Positions 17,430 through 26,707 of a stretch of 64,000 nt of DNA are shown here, one piece after another. Both the position numbers and the translations under genes were made by a program. Each line of letters opens with the position of its first letter. Position 1 is the stretch's first letter. The stretch is taken from NCBI GenBank assembly GCA_009841265.1, contig VXMB01000014.1, positions 665,490 to 729,489 of the forward strand. Direction: 5' to 3'. This DNA is from Gemmatimonadota bacterium (GTDB taxonomy: Bacteria; JAAXHH01). The notes under the pieces are model-generated. The model was not told the DNA's origin, ran no database searches, and saw only the letters and a program-made list of their open reading frames with translations.

Positions 17430-18815
17430 ATGCCCGACCATACCGCCGATTCCCCGAAACCGGCTGAAAACGAGGTCCCGCCTTCCCAGGTTCTCCGTCA
17501 CGTCTGGGCCATCGCCTGGCCCGTCGTGGTCGCTTCGCTGATCGACGCCACAGAAGGTCTCGTAGACATCTACTTCGTGGGATTCCTGGGTCCCGCGGCG
17601 ATCTCCGCCATCGGCATGAGCCGGCAGATCGTATTCATCGTCATGGTCATGGCCATTTCGATCACCGGGGGGACGCGGACGCTGGTGGCCCAGTACTACG
17701 GGGCTGGTCGGCACGGCGACGTGAGCCGCACCGGCCAGCAGGCGATCCTGATGGGCACCTACCTGGCCCTGGGTCTTGCCGCCGTCAGTATCGTGCTCAC
17801 GCGGCCCGCGCTGGTCCTGCTCGGTGCCCCGGATGAAGTCATTACCCACGGCACGCTCTTCCTGAGGCTCTACTTCGCCGGCATGGTCTTCATGATTCTC
17901 AACTACGTGATGAGCGCCATCTTCGGGGGCGTGGGCGACACCCGTACGCCCCTCAAGATCTCCGTCATCGTCATCATCGTGAAATGCGTGACCTCCTACG
18001 CGTTTATCTTCGGCGCCTGGGTAGTGCCCGCACTGGGCGTGGCCGGCGCAGCCGTGGGCATGATCATCTCCCGGCTGGCGGGATGCGTCATCGGACTGGC
18101 GATCCTGGTCCGGGGCCACGGTCAGGTGCGTCTCTCGAGGGACTGGCGCGTCAAACCGGACTGGAGCATCATGTCCCGCATGCTCGACATCGGCCTGCCC
18201 TCCGGCGCGTCCGGCTTCTTCCGCAACGGCGCGCGCGTGCTCCTGTATCGCGTCATATCGGGCGTAAGCCGTCCCACGGCCGCCATAGCGGCCCTGACCG
18301 TGGGTTTCCAGATACGTCTCTTCGCGATTATGCCCGCCCTGGCCTTCTCGGTCGCGGCGACCTCCCTGGTCGGGCAGCGGCTGGGTGGCCGGCAGATCCG
18401 GTCGGCCGGGCAGTACGGCGGACAGACGATCCTGCTCTGCATGATCGTGATCGGGGCCGGCTCGGCCTTGATCTGGATATTCGCCCAGGGGATCGCGGCC
18501 GTATTCACGACAGACGAGACGGTCCTGGGCATCAGTTCGGTCATGTTGCGCTTCTTCGCCATTGCCCAGGTCTTTTCCGCGTTGTCCATCGTGGCCAGCG
18601 GCGTGCTGGCCGGCGGCGGCGAGACCCGCCCGTCGCTGTACTACACGCTCTTCTCCCAGTGGGGCATCATGCTCGTGTTTTCCTACGTCCTCGCCTTCCC
18701 CCTCGGATTGGACGTGACGGGCATCTGGATCGCCTGGCTCGCCGCGGCCGTCCTGCAGGGCCTGCTCACGCTCAGGCGCTTCTTCAAGGGGACCTGGAAA
18801 AGGGCAGTGGTCTGA
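17430..18815 (+). CDS. MATE family multidrug/metabolite exporter
   Basis: Integral membrane antiporter of about 12 helices, 461 residues, with two MatE halves. The first half has the typical AWPVVVASLIDATEGLVDIYFVG opening (membrane entry with Asp) and GGTRTLVAQYYGAG; the second half begins near residue 250 with SGASGFFRNGARVLLYR and GQRLGGRQ. ATG 17430 chosen; a TTG at 17394 would add 12 basic residues. It is divergent from the binding-protein gene and convergent with rpe. The exported compound cannot be predicted. Confidence 0.9.
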   Translation: MPDHTADSPKPAENEVPPSQVLRHVWAIAWPVVVASLIDATEGLVDIYFVGFLGPAAISAIGMSRQIVFIVMVMAISITGGTRTLVAQYYGAGRHGDVSRTGQQAILMGTYLALGLAAVSIVLTRPALVLLGAPDEVITHGTLFLRLYFAGMVFMILNYVMSAIFGGVGDTRTPLKISVIVIIVKCVTSYAFIFGAWVVPALGVAGAAVGMIISRLAGCVIGLAILVRGHGQVRLSRDWRVKPDWSIMSRMLDIGLPSGASGFFRNGARVLLYRVISGVSRPTAAIAALTVGFQIRLFAIMPALAFSVAATSLVGQRLGGRQIRSAGQYGGQTILLCMIVIGAGSALIWIFAQGIAAVFTTDETVLGISSVMLRFFAIAQVFSALSIVASGVLAGGGETRPSLYYTLFSQWGIMLVFSYVLAFPLGLDVTGIWIAWLAAAVLQGLLTLRRFFKGTWKRAVV

Positions 18816-18847
18816 GGGGTAATGCGGTCCGAAAACGGAGGTCAGTC

Positions 18848-19495
18848 TTAGCCGCGCAGCGTCCGGATGCCTTCGGCGGCGCCGTCCGGATGCTTGAACA
18901 CGGCCGTGGCGGCCACCAGGACGTTCGCGCCCGCGGACGCGACGGCCGGTGCGGTATCGGCGTTCACGCCGCCGTCTACCTCCAGGTCGCACGCGATTTC
19001 CCGGTCCGACAGGGTCCTTCGGATCTCGCGTATCTTCGGCAGGACGGACGCGATGAACCGCTGGCCCGAGAAACCCGGGTTGACGGACATGACCAGGACG
19101 AGATCGAGTTCGTCGATGATCCCGTCGAGGGCCTGGGCGGGCGTCGCCGGGTTCAGGGCGACCCCGGCCTGTTTGCCCCGCTCCCGGACGGACTGCACCA
19201 CGCGGTGCAGGTGGGCCGTATTCTCCTGGTGCACGATGATCACGTCGGCCCCGGCTTCCATGAAGACGTCGATGTACCGGTCCGGTTCCTCGATCATAAG
19301 GTGGGCTTCCAGCGGAAGTTCCGTCAGCGAGTCGATGGCCTCCACGATGAAGGGTCCCATGGAGATGTTCGGGACGAACCGGCCGTCCATGACGTCGATA
19401 TGAATCCGGTCCGCGCCCGCGCGCTCCACGGTCCGGATCTCATCGGCCAGGCGGGTGAAATCCGCCGACAGTATGGATGGAGCGATCTGGATCAT
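18848..19495 (-). CDS. rpe: Ribulose-phosphate 3-epimerase
   Basis: Interconverts ribulose 5-phosphate and xylulose 5-phosphate. The 215-residue TIM barrel shows IAPSILSADF, the metal-binding HIDVMDGRFVPN, LEAHLMIEEPD, MSVNPGFSGQRF and LEVDGGVN. ATG 19495 overlaps the gnd stop (ATGA) and has GGGAGG just upstream; the much longer open frame upstream is a shadow of gnd. Last gene of the pentose-phosphate operon. Confidence 0.96.
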   Translation of the reverse strand: MIQIAPSILSADFTRLADEIRTVERAGADRIHIDVMDGRFVPNISMGPFIVEAIDSLTELPLEAHLMIEEPDRYIDVFMEAGADVIIVHQENTAHLHRVVQSVRERGKQAGVALNPATPAQALDGIIDELDLVLVMSVNPGFSGQRFIASVLPKIREIRRTLSDREIACDLEVDGGVNADTAPAVASAGANVLVAATAVFKHPDGAAEGIRTLRG

Positions 19496-20496
19496 GGTCC
19501 TCCCCCGGTTGTCTTCTGCTCCACGTGACCGCCGAACTGGTGGCGCAGGGCGGAAAGCACCCGCATGGCGAAGGATTGCTCCTGCCGCGACTGGAACCGC
19601 GTGAAGAGCGATGCCGTGAGCACGTGGGCGGGCACGTCTTCCTCGATGGCCGTCTGCACCGTCCACCGGCCCTCGCCCGAATCCTGCACGTAACCGGAGT
19701 AAGCGGACAGGTCCCGGTCTTCCCGCAACGCGATCTCCAGGAGGTCGAGCAGCCAGGAACTGACCACGCTTCCGTGGCGCCAGACTTCGGCGATGTCGTG
19801 CAGGTCCAGGTCGTACCGAAGGCGCGAATCCACGCGGTCGGAACCCGATTCGCGCAGGATTTCCAGCCCCTCGGCAAAGGCCTGCATCATGCCATATTCG
19901 ATCCCGTTGTGGATCATCTTGACGAAGTGTCCCGCGCCTGCCGGTCCCACGTGCACGTAACCTCTGCGGGCCGTTGAGGGGAGAGCGTCGCCGGTGTCCT
20001 GTCCGGCGTCCCGCGCGTCGTCCTGTACGGGACCGGGCGCCAGCGTATCGAACAGCGGGTCCAGGCGCTCGACGATCTCCGCCGGCCCCCCGATGGTCAT
20101 GCAATACCCCCGCTCGAGGCCCCATACGCCGCCGCTGGTACCCACGTCGACATAGTGCAGGCCCCTGGCGGACAGCCGTTCCGCGCGGGCCACGTCGTCC
20201 TTGAAGTAGGTGTTCCCGCCGTCGATGACGGTATCGCCCGGAGACAACAGATCGGACAGTTCGTCGACGGCCCGTTCCGTAGCGTCGCCGGCCGGGACCA
20301 TGACCCAGACCGAACGCGGCGGGTGGAGCGCGGTCACGAGACCGCGCAGCGACGAGGTGCCCACGGCGCCGACTTGCTCCGCCTGGCCGACCGCTTCGCC
20401 GCTTTGGTCGTACACGGCGATTTCGTGACCGCCGCGCAACAGCCGCCGCGTCATGTTGCCGCCCATCCGGCCGAGTCCGACCATGCCCAGTTGCAT
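19492..20496 (-). CDS. gnd: 6-Phosphogluconate dehydrogenase, decarboxylating (short, GntZ/YqeC type)
   Basis: Oxidative decarboxylation of 6-phosphogluconate to ribulose 5-phosphate. The 334 residues start with the Rossmann motif MVGLGRMGGNM; VIDGGNTYFKDD and catalytic Lys in GAGHFVKMIHNGIEYGMMQ follow. The length matches the short, usually NAD-preferring class. Between residues about 148 and 178 an insert (VQDDARDAGQDTGDALPSTA) expands the loop before the catalytic lysine. GGGGAG seven bases before ATG. Confidence 0.93.
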   Translation of the reverse strand: MQLGMVGLGRMGGNMTRRLLRGGHEIAVYDQSGEAVGQAEQVGAVGTSSLRGLVTALHPPRSVWVMVPAGDATERAVDELSDLLSPGDTVIDGGNTYFKDDVARAERLSARGLHYVDVGTSGGVWGLERGYCMTIGGPAEIVERLDPLFDTLAPGPVQDDARDAGQDTGDALPSTARRGYVHVGPAGAGHFVKMIHNGIEYGMMQAFAEGLEILRESGSDRVDSRLRYDLDLHDIAEVWRHGSVVSSWLLDLLEIALREDRDLSAYSGYVQDSGEGRWTVQTAIEEDVPAHVLTASLFTRFQSRQEQSFAMRVLSALRHQFGGHVEQKTTGGGP

Positions 20497-20524
20497 GCGA
20501 TGCTCCCCGGATCTGCCGGTCAGG

Positions 20525-21661
20525 TCACGCCAGGCGGACCGGCTGCAGCCGTTTCCGTTCGATGGATTCGATCAGCATTACGAAGGGATCCACGAATTTC
20601 TGCACCCCTTCCTCGACGAGTTGCTCCGCGACCCGGTCCATCGAAATCCCGGCTTTTTCCACACCGGCCATGATCGACCAGGCTTCGTCGGTACCGGCCT
20701 CGAGGGTATCGGCCAGACGCCCGTGATCGCGGAAAGCGTCGAGCGTTTCATCGGGCAGGGTATTGATGGTGTTTTCCCCGATCAGTTCCTCGACGTACAG
20801 CACGTCCCGGTACTCGGGGTTCTTGGTGCTCGTGCTGGCCCACAGCAGCCGCTGCTTCCTCGCACCCCGTTCGGCCAGCGCGGACCAGCGCGGTGACGCG
20901 TATATAGTCTTGTATCGTTGGTAGGTCGTCTTGCCGTTCGCGATGGCCGTCCTGCCGGTCAGGTCCAGGATCGCGGCCCGTTCCCCGGGCTCGCCGGCCC
21001 TCTCCGCCCGTTCGGCCAGCAAGGCGTCGACGAGGGTGTCGATGCGGCTGATGAAGAAGCTGGATACGCTCGCGATGCCGTTGATGTCGCCTCCCGCGGC
21101 AATACGATCCTCCAACCCGCTGATATAGGCGTCGGCCACGGCCTCGTATACTGCCCGCGAGAACATCAGCGTCACGTTGATGTTCAACCCTTCGCCGATC
21201 AGTTGACGCACGGCCGGTACGCCGGCCTCCGTCGCCGGTACCTTGATCATTACGTTCGGGCGGTCCACGGCTTTCCACAGCCGCCGGGCCTCCTCGATCG
21301 TACCCGCGGTGTCGTCCGCCAGTTCCGGGGACACCTCCAGGCTCACGAAGCCGTCGGCGCCGCCGGTCGCTTCGTATACGCCGCCCAGGTGGTCGGCGGC
21401 TTCCCGGATGTCCGAGATGGCCAGGGTCTCGTAGATCTCCAAAGCGGTCCGGTTCGCTGCCGCAAGCCGCTCGATATCGGCGTCGTAGTCCGTACTTCCC
21501 GCAATGGCTTTCTCGAAGATGGCCGGGTTCGAGGTCATGCCTTTCAAACCGTCTTCATCGATCAGTTTCCTCAACCGGCCGGAGTACATCAGTTCCCGGC
21601 TGATGCTGTCCAGCCAGAAGCTCTGGCCGTGCCGTTCGAGCTGGTTGAGCGGATTTGCCAT
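20525..21661 (-). CDS. tal: Transaldolase
   Basis: Transfers dihydroxyacetone units between sugar phosphates in the non-oxidative pentose-phosphate pathway. 378 residues; NPLNQLERHGQSFWLDSISR and GMTSNPAIFEKAI are typical of the long bacterial (actinobacterial-type) form, catalytic Lys is in VMIKVPAT, and SFFISRIDTLVD follows. AAAGGAA precedes ATG 21661. Lies 28 bases upstream of gnd. Confidence 0.95.
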   Translation of the reverse strand: MANPLNQLERHGQSFWLDSISRELMYSGRLRKLIDEDGLKGMTSNPAIFEKAIAGSTDYDADIERLAAANRTALEIYETLAISDIREAADHLGGVYEATGGADGFVSLEVSPELADDTAGTIEEARRLWKAVDRPNVMIKVPATEAGVPAVRQLIGEGLNINVTLMFSRAVYEAVADAYISGLEDRIAAGGDINGIASVSSFFISRIDTLVDALLAERAERAGEPGERAAILDLTGRTAIANGKTTYQRYKTIYASPRWSALAERGARKQRLLWASTSTKNPEYRDVLYVEELIGENTINTLPDETLDAFRDHGRLADTLEAGTDEAWSIMAGVEKAGISMDRVAEQLVEEGVQKFVDPFVMLIESIERKRLQPVRLA

Positions 21662-21732
21662 GTTGGGTTCCTTTGCCGGCCGCGCGTCCGTCCATTACCG
21701 GCCGAACGCCGCGCGGGATCTTGCCGCGGACT

Positions 21733-22695
21733 TCAGGGTATCAGTACGATCTTTCCATAGGCGCCGGGTTCCATGACGGCGGTATGGCCCTTCGCCGCGT
21801 CTTCCAGCGGGAACTCTTTACCCACCACCGGGTTGAGCGTGCCGTTTTGCAGTCCGGCGTACAGTCCGGCGTGGATGCCGACCAGATCCTCCGGAGACGC
21901 CAGCAACAGGACCATGCCGAGGATACTGGCGTCCCGCGCCATGGCGTCCCTCGGATTGATTTCGATAACGCCCCGGTTGCCGATGACGACGACCCGCCCG
22001 CCATAGGCCAGCATGTTCAGGTCCTTGTCCAGATTGACGTTGGCCAGCATTTCCATAATCACGTCGACGCCCAGTCCGCCGGTGAGCTCCATGATCTTGT
22101 CCGTATAACCGGGAACGTTGTGGTCCACCACGTGATGGGCGCCCTGTTCCTCCACCAGCGCGGCGCCCTGTTCCGATCCGGCGGTGCCGATGACCGTCAT
22201 GCCCGCGGCCCGGGCCATCTGTACGGCCGCGATCCCCACGCCGCCGCTCGCGCCGTGCACCAGGACGGTTTCGCCCGGCTTTCCCCCTGCACGCTGGAAC
22301 AGCCCTCTCCACGCCGTCGCGTAAGGGACGTATATCCCCGCGCCCTGCGTGAAGGATACGTTGCCGGGCAATGGATACACCTGGTCGGGCGAGCACAGGG
22401 CCTGCGACGCATAGGAACCGGTAAGGGTGCCGGCCAGGTACACCCGGTCTCCGACGGAAACATGGGCTCCGCCGTCGCCCACATCGGCGACCGTTCCGGC
22501 GCCGTCCATGCCCGGGGTGAAGGGCAGATCGGGTTTCATGGCATAGGTACCCGCCCGGATATAGGTGTCCACCGGGTTCACGCCGGCGGCCCGTATGTCG
22601 ACCAGGATCTGTCCAGGACCTGCCTGCAGATCCGCGCCGGTTTCGAGATTCATCACCTCGGGACCGCCAAATTCGTGAATGCGTATCGCTTCCAT
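21733..22695 (-). CDS. NADPH:quinone oxidoreductase (zeta-crystallin-like)
   Basis: Zinc-independent medium-chain dehydrogenase of 320 residues. The N-terminal catalytic domain has IRAAGVNPVDTYIRAG and FTPGMDGAGTV; the cofactor site is VLVHGASGGVGIAAVQMA. No structural zinc cysteine cluster is seen, as expected for quinone oxidoreductases. GAGGAGA lies six bases upstream of ATG. Placed between M20 peptidase and transaldolase in the sugar operon; it may use NADPH made by the pathway, which is inference. Confidence 0.9.
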   Translation of the reverse strand: MEAIRIHEFGGPEVMNLETGADLQAGPGQILVDIRAAGVNPVDTYIRAGTYAMKPDLPFTPGMDGAGTVADVGDGGAHVSVGDRVYLAGTLTGSYASQALCSPDQVYPLPGNVSFTQGAGIYVPYATAWRGLFQRAGGKPGETVLVHGASGGVGIAAVQMARAAGMTVIGTAGSEQGAALVEEQGAHHVVDHNVPGYTDKIMELTGGLGVDVIMEMLANVNLDKDLNMLAYGGRVVVIGNRGVIEINPRDAMARDASILGMVLLLASPEDLVGIHAGLYAGLQNGTLNPVVGKEFPLEDAAKGHTAVMEPGAYGKIVLIP

Positions 22696-22717
22696 TTGCG
22701 TCTCCTCGATGCTGAAA

Positions 22718-24031
22718 TCAGCCGCAGAGTTTTTCGATGACTTCGTAGAGGATTCTCGGACCCCGTTCCATGTTCTCCAAGGAGATCCGTTCGTCGTTGC
22801 CGTGGATACGTCTGAGCTCTTCGTCGATCAGTATAAAGGGCATGAAGCCGTAGCAGTGGATCCCCAGCTCGCGGAAGTAGTGGCTGTCCGTGAAGCCGGA
22901 CAGAATGTTCGGTACGACCTCAGCGCGCTCGTGGTGCCGGGAAACGACCTCTCGAACCGTCTCGACCAGGGGCGAATCGAAAGGCGATGACGTGTTCCCG
23001 AAATTCAGTATGGTCTCGATTTCGATCCCGTCGTCGCCGACCACCTGTTTCAGCTCCTGGACGAAGTGCCCGGGCTCTTCCCCCGGAAGCAGCCTGCAGT
23101 CAAGTTCGGCCGTCGCCGCCTGAGGTATGATATTGATTTTGTCGCTGCCCTGCAACATGGTTATCGAGATGGTATTGCGCAGAATCGCGGCGTGATGCTG
23201 GTTGCGCAGCAAGTCCGTCAGGAAACGGCGGTCCCGGACGGACTCCCTGATATTCGCGAATCGCTTGCGGTATCCGTCTTTCTGCAGGTGGGCGATGCCT
23301 TCGAAGTACCGCTCGGCCGCGTCCGTCACCTTGATCGGAGGCGTGTACGTCATGATGGCGCTCAAGGCGCGGATGAGCCGGTTCACGGCGGAATGGGGCT
23401 TCGGGCGGGAACCGTGGCCGGGTTCGCCGCGGGCGACCAGGCGGACCCAGCAGGGCGACTTCTCGGTGATGTCGATGGAATAGACGGCCCTGCCGTTCTC
23501 CAGGCGTCCCTTGCCGCTCTCGTTGATAAGGAATTCAGCGTCCGAGACAAGCTCCGGACGGTTCCGGGTGATCCACCGGGCGCCGGCCGATCCGCCGGCC
23601 TCCTCGTCGGCGGTGACGAGAAAGATCACGTCCCTTTTCAACGGAAATCGGTTCCGGTGCAGGGCGAGGAAGACCACCAGCTCCGCGATGCCCAGGTTCT
23701 TCATGTCGAGGGCGCCCCGCCCCCAGATGTAACCGTCCCGGACCTCGCCGCCGAAGGGGTCGACGGACCAGTAACGGCGGTCGGCGGGTACCACGTCGCT
23801 GTGACTCAGCAGCACCACGGCCCGCTTCGAACCGTCCCCTTCCAGTCTCGCGTAGAGATTGGAGCGTCCCGGGGCGGACTCGTGAACCTGGCAATCGATG
23901 CCTTCTTCGGAGAGGATGCGACTGAGGAAGGCGGTCGCGCGATCCTCGTTCCCGGGGGGATTCGTCGTGTCGATGCGCAGGTATTCGCCCAGCAGTTGTA
24001 CGGCTTCCCGCCCCAATGCGTTCCAGTCCAA
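22718..24031 (-). CDS. M20 family metallopeptidase (ArgE/DapE-like)
   Basis: Di-zinc amidohydrolase/carboxypeptidase, 437 residues. Metal ligands lie in VLLSHSDVVP, GRGALDMKN and the catalytic VTADEEAGGSAGA; the dimerisation domain occupies roughly residues 190-330. Could be an acetylornithine deacetylase, a succinyl-diaminopimelate desuccinylase or a general carboxypeptidase; operon position with sugar genes does not decide. The start is TTG at 24031, five bases after the ROK stop; an ATG alternative near the N-terminus would cut into the conserved first helix. Confidence 0.88.
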   Translation of the reverse strand: MDWNALGREAVQLLGEYLRIDTTNPPGNEDRATAFLSRILSEEGIDCQVHESAPGRSNLYARLEGDGSKRAVVLLSHSDVVPADRRYWSVDPFGGEVRDGYIWGRGALDMKNLGIAELVVFLALHRNRFPLKRDVIFLVTADEEAGGSAGARWITRNRPELVSDAEFLINESGKGRLENGRAVYSIDITEKSPCWVRLVARGEPGHGSRPKPHSAVNRLIRALSAIMTYTPPIKVTDAAERYFEGIAHLQKDGYRKRFANIRESVRDRRFLTDLLRNQHHAAILRNTISITMLQGSDKINIIPQAATAELDCRLLPGEEPGHFVQELKQVVGDDGIEIETILNFGNTSSPFDSPLVETVREVVSRHHERAEVVPNILSGFTDSHYFRELGIHCYGFMPFILIDEELRRIHGNDERISLENMERGPRILYEVIEKLCG

Positions 24032-24035
24032 TGCC

Positions 24036-25034
24036 CTAAATGCTCCCTTCGGATTGTACCGCCTGCCGGATCACGGCGATGGCGGCGAGATCTCCCACTT
24101 CGTCTCCCAGTCCGGCGGGCACGACCCGCACCGTGTCGTAGACCCGCGGCCAGGTTTCGTGCCGGAGGTACGCGCGGATAGGTTCCAACAACAGATCCTG
24201 CGCCTTGACCAGGATGGTTCCGATGACGATGACCTCCGGGTTCAGGATATTCACGATGTTCCCCAGTCCGACGGCCATGTACCGCGCCGTCTCGTCCACG
24301 ATTTCCCGGGCGGCCGGGTCGTCCTGCCTGGCCGCGTCCATGACGGTCTCCGCCGTAATGCTTGCCGGATCGCCCCCGGCCAGATCGACCATGATCGAAC
24401 CGGGCGCCTCCTGCGCTTTCTCCCGGGCCCGCCTGGCGATCGACGGCCCCGAACACAGGGCTTCCAGGCAGCCGCGCTTTCCGCAACCGCAGGTCGGCCC
24501 GTTTTCGACGATGGTCATGTGCCCCACTTCGCCGGCCGTGTCGTTCGGGCCGCGGTAAAGCCGGCCGTCGAGTATGACGCCGCCGCCGATACCGGTGCTC
24601 ATGGTCATGTACACCATGTGCCGGCAGCCCCGCCCGGCCCCGAAGGACCACTCCGCCAGGGCACTGGCGTTGGCATCGTTTTCGACGAAAACCGGCAGCG
24701 AAAGCGCGCTCTCCAGCCATGCCTTCAGCGGGACCTCGTCCCAGCCCGGCAGATTGGGCGGCGCGTAGACCACCCCTGTTTCCGTGTCCAGGGGACCGCC
24801 GCAACTGACGCCGACGCCGGCCAGTTCCGCCGGGGAGAGCGCGGCGCGCGCCATGGCTTCGCGGGACATGTCCACCAGCGACGCCACCACGGCCCGCGGA
24901 CCCCGTTCGGCTTCGGTCGGCCGCCGGATCTTGCGCAGGATCTTCCCGTTCCGGTCGGCGACGGTCACGGCGAGCTTGGTGCCGCCGATGTCATGGCCCA
25001 GGAAGTACGGGGCGTTCCGGTCTGGCTGGGACAT
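24036..25034 (-). CDS. ROK family sugar kinase (glucokinase-like)
   Basis: Phosphorylates glucose or a related hexose. ATP site GHDIGGTKLAV at the N-terminus, sugar site DANASALAEW and EVGHMTI, and zinc finger CGCGKRGCLEAL, all present; 332 residues. First gene of the operon feeding the pentose-phosphate enzymes, downstream of a near-consensus promoter. The 5-prime end and its leader carry a partial direct duplication (about 25021-25085). It has no N-terminal HTH, so it is a kinase rather than a NagC/XylR-type repressor. Confidence 0.92.
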   Translation of the reverse strand: MSQPDRNAPYFLGHDIGGTKLAVTVADRNGKILRKIRRPTEAERGPRAVVASLVDMSREAMARAALSPAELAGVGVSCGGPLDTETGVVYAPPNLPGWDEVPLKAWLESALSLPVFVENDANASALAEWSFGAGRGCRHMVYMTMSTGIGGGVILDGRLYRGPNDTAGEVGHMTIVENGPTCGCGKRGCLEALCSGPSIARRAREKAQEAPGSIMVDLAGGDPASITAETVMDAARQDDPAAREIVDETARYMAVGLGNIVNILNPEVIVIGTILVKAQDLLLEPIRAYLRHETWPRVYDTVRVVPAGLGDEVGDLAAIAVIRQAVQSEGSI

Positions 25035-25351
25035 AGTCGCGGGTCGAAGCGTTCATCCTGGCTGGGCATCGTCGCGGGTCGGCGCATGAATCCCGGGGCT
25101 TCGCAGACGCTTTCCGGCTATCCAAAATTCATGCAGTTATTATAGTCCGCGGGCGGGTCGTGTCAACTGCTTTCAGCCGGGCCGCGATGCCGTTCCGGCC
25201 CGCCAAAAACTGATTGACAGCGACCGTCCGGTCCGGGCATTTTTGCAGGAGTCGGACGGCCGCTTCCCATCCTGGGCGGCCCTGGCCTTAAGGTGCGCGG
25301 ATCCTTGAGGCCGTTCCACGGCCCACCGGAGGAATGGGAGGAGGACGGCTT
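25035..25351. promoter_or_regulatory. Divergent intergenic region, ROK operon / CopD-like operon
   Basis: 317 bases. It holds the minus-strand promoter at 25139-25166, an imperfect copy of the ROK 5-prime end (CTGGCTGGG and GTCGCGGGTCG repeated at about 25023 and 25054), and a plus-strand candidate with TTGACA at 25214-25219 followed 18 bases later by CATTTT. The ribosome site GGGAGGAGG precedes 25352. Confidence 0.5.
25139..25166 (-). promoter_or_regulatory. Near-consensus sigma-70 promoter of the ROK/pentose-phosphate operon
   Basis: Reading the minus strand: TTGACA (25166-25161), 16-base spacer, TATAAT (25144-25139). Both hexamers are perfect. The predicted start near 25132 leaves a leader of about 95 bases. 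Confidence 0.8.
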
Positions 25352-25849
25352 ATGTTCGAAACCAAGATTCTGTGGATGTGGCTGCATGTACTGGGCGTCG
25401 TACTATGGGCGGGCGGTTTCTTCTACGTCCTGGTCGCGCTCACCCCGGTGCTCCGATCGGGCAGGGCGTCGGAGGAACGCGTGGAGATCATGCGCCGGAC
25501 CGGCGCCATATTCCGCCGGGTGTCCTGGACGGCGATCGTCATCCTGGTCGTGAGCGGTTCGTTCAGCCTGTATAACCGGATCATGGATGGGGTGGCCGCC
25601 CGGGCAATGTCGTCCCAGCCCGAGCTGTACCCGCTGCTTCCGCCGGGCTACGAATCCCTGATGACCGTCAAGCTGCTGATCGTGATCGCGTTGATCGTGC
25701 ACCATGCGGTCCGGCTCCTGGAACCCCGGGTCCTCGAAGACGGCAGTATCGGGTTCAAGTCCAGGGCTTCGGGCATCGTGGGCGCCGTGCTTTTCGCGGC
25801 GGCGGTGCTGCTGGGCCTGATCCTGCTGACCATGAATGTCTCTGTCTGA
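25352..25849 (+). CDS. CopD-domain-like integral membrane protein
   Basis: 165 residues with four predicted helices; conserved-looking WMWLHVLGVVLWAGGFFYV in helix 1 and VKLLIVIALIVHHAVRL in helix 3, carrying histidines suited to haem or copper. It resembles the CopD-like and related haem-protein membrane families. ATG 25352 has GGGAGGAGG about eight bases upstream. It lies nine bases before the haem O synthase gene, so a role in terminal-oxidase maturation or copper handling is likely but not shown. Confidence 0.7.
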   Translation: MFETKILWMWLHVLGVVLWAGGFFYVLVALTPVLRSGRASEERVEIMRRTGAIFRRVSWTAIVILVVSGSFSLYNRIMDGVAARAMSSQPELYPLLPPGYESLMTVKLLIVIALIVHHAVRLLEPRVLEDGSIGFKSRASGIVGAVLFAAAVLLGLILLTMNVSV

Positions 25850-25858
25850 TTCGGCCCC

Positions 25859-26704
25859 ATGAAGGACTTCATCGCCCTGACCAAGCCCGGCCTGGTCATC
25901 ATGCTGGTGCTGACCACCTGCGTCGGGTTCTACCTGGGGTCCGACGGACCGGTGGACTGGCTGCGCCTGCTGCACACGCTGGCCGGAACCGCCCTGGCGG
26001 CCGGGGGCACGCTCGCCCTGAACCAGTTCATGGAGCGAGACCGGGACGCCATGATGCGGCGGACCCGGAAGCGTCCGCTCCCCGCCGGGAAGTTGCGGCC
26101 CGCGCAGGCCCTCGGGTTCGGCGTGGCCATCACGGTGGCGGGCCTGTTGTACCTGGCGCTGGTGGTCAACGTCCTGAGCTGCGCGGTCACCGCGCTGATC
26201 ACCGTCACCTACCTGTTTCTCTATACGCCGCTCAAGCACCGGACCACGCTGTCGACCGTGTTCGGCGCCGTCCCGGGCGCATTGCCCCCGGTGACCGGTT
26301 GGGCGGCCGCCCGAAACGAACTGGGGCTTGAGGCCGGCGTCCTGTTCGCCATCCTCTTTCTCTGGCAGATGCCCCACGCCCTCGCGCTGGCATGGCTCTT
26401 CCGCGAAGACTACGCCCGCGCCGGGTTTCAGCTGCTGCCCGCCGTCGATCCCGACGGCCGGTTCACGAGCGTGCAGATCCTGATCAACTGCCTGGCCCTG
26501 ACCGCCTTCAGCCTGGTCCCGACCATACTGGGCATCTCGGGGGTCGTCTATTTCTACGCGGCTTTCGCGGCCGGACTGGGACTGCTCGCTTTCGCCATCC
26601 ACCTGACCGTGACCCGGACCCAGGCGTCGGCGAGGAACCTGTTTTTTGCGTCGCTGGTGTTCCTGCTGGTCCAGTTCTCCGTGATGGCCTATGACAAGGT
26701 GTAA
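25859..26704 (+). CDS. ctaB: Protohaem IX farnesyltransferase (haem O synthase)
   Basis: UbiA-type prenyltransferase that farnesylates haem b for haem-copper oxidases. The 281-residue membrane protein has the Asp-rich motif NQFMERDRDAMMRRTRKRPLP at residues about 57-77 and a second loop with WLFREDYARAGFQLLP. The opening FIALTKPGLVIMLVLTT is diagnostic. No cytochrome oxidase subunit genes are in the window. Stop lies just before the DUF420 gene. Confidence 0.95.
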   Translation: MKDFIALTKPGLVIMLVLTTCVGFYLGSDGPVDWLRLLHTLAGTALAAGGTLALNQFMERDRDAMMRRTRKRPLPAGKLRPAQALGFGVAITVAGLLYLALVVNVLSCAVTALITVTYLFLYTPLKHRTTLSTVFGAVPGALPPVTGWAAARNELGLEAGVLFAILFLWQMPHALALAWLFREDYARAGFQLLPAVDPDGRFTSVQILINCLALTAFSLVPTILGISGVVYFYAAFAAGLGLLAFAIHLTVTRTQASARNLFFASLVFLLVQFSVMAYDKV

Positions 26705-26707
26705 TGC

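Noticed and set aside
17222..17431. A 70-residue N-terminal extension of the substrate-binding lipoprotein
   Set aside because: It would bury the lipoprotein signal and lacks a ribosome site; GGGAGG supports 17221.
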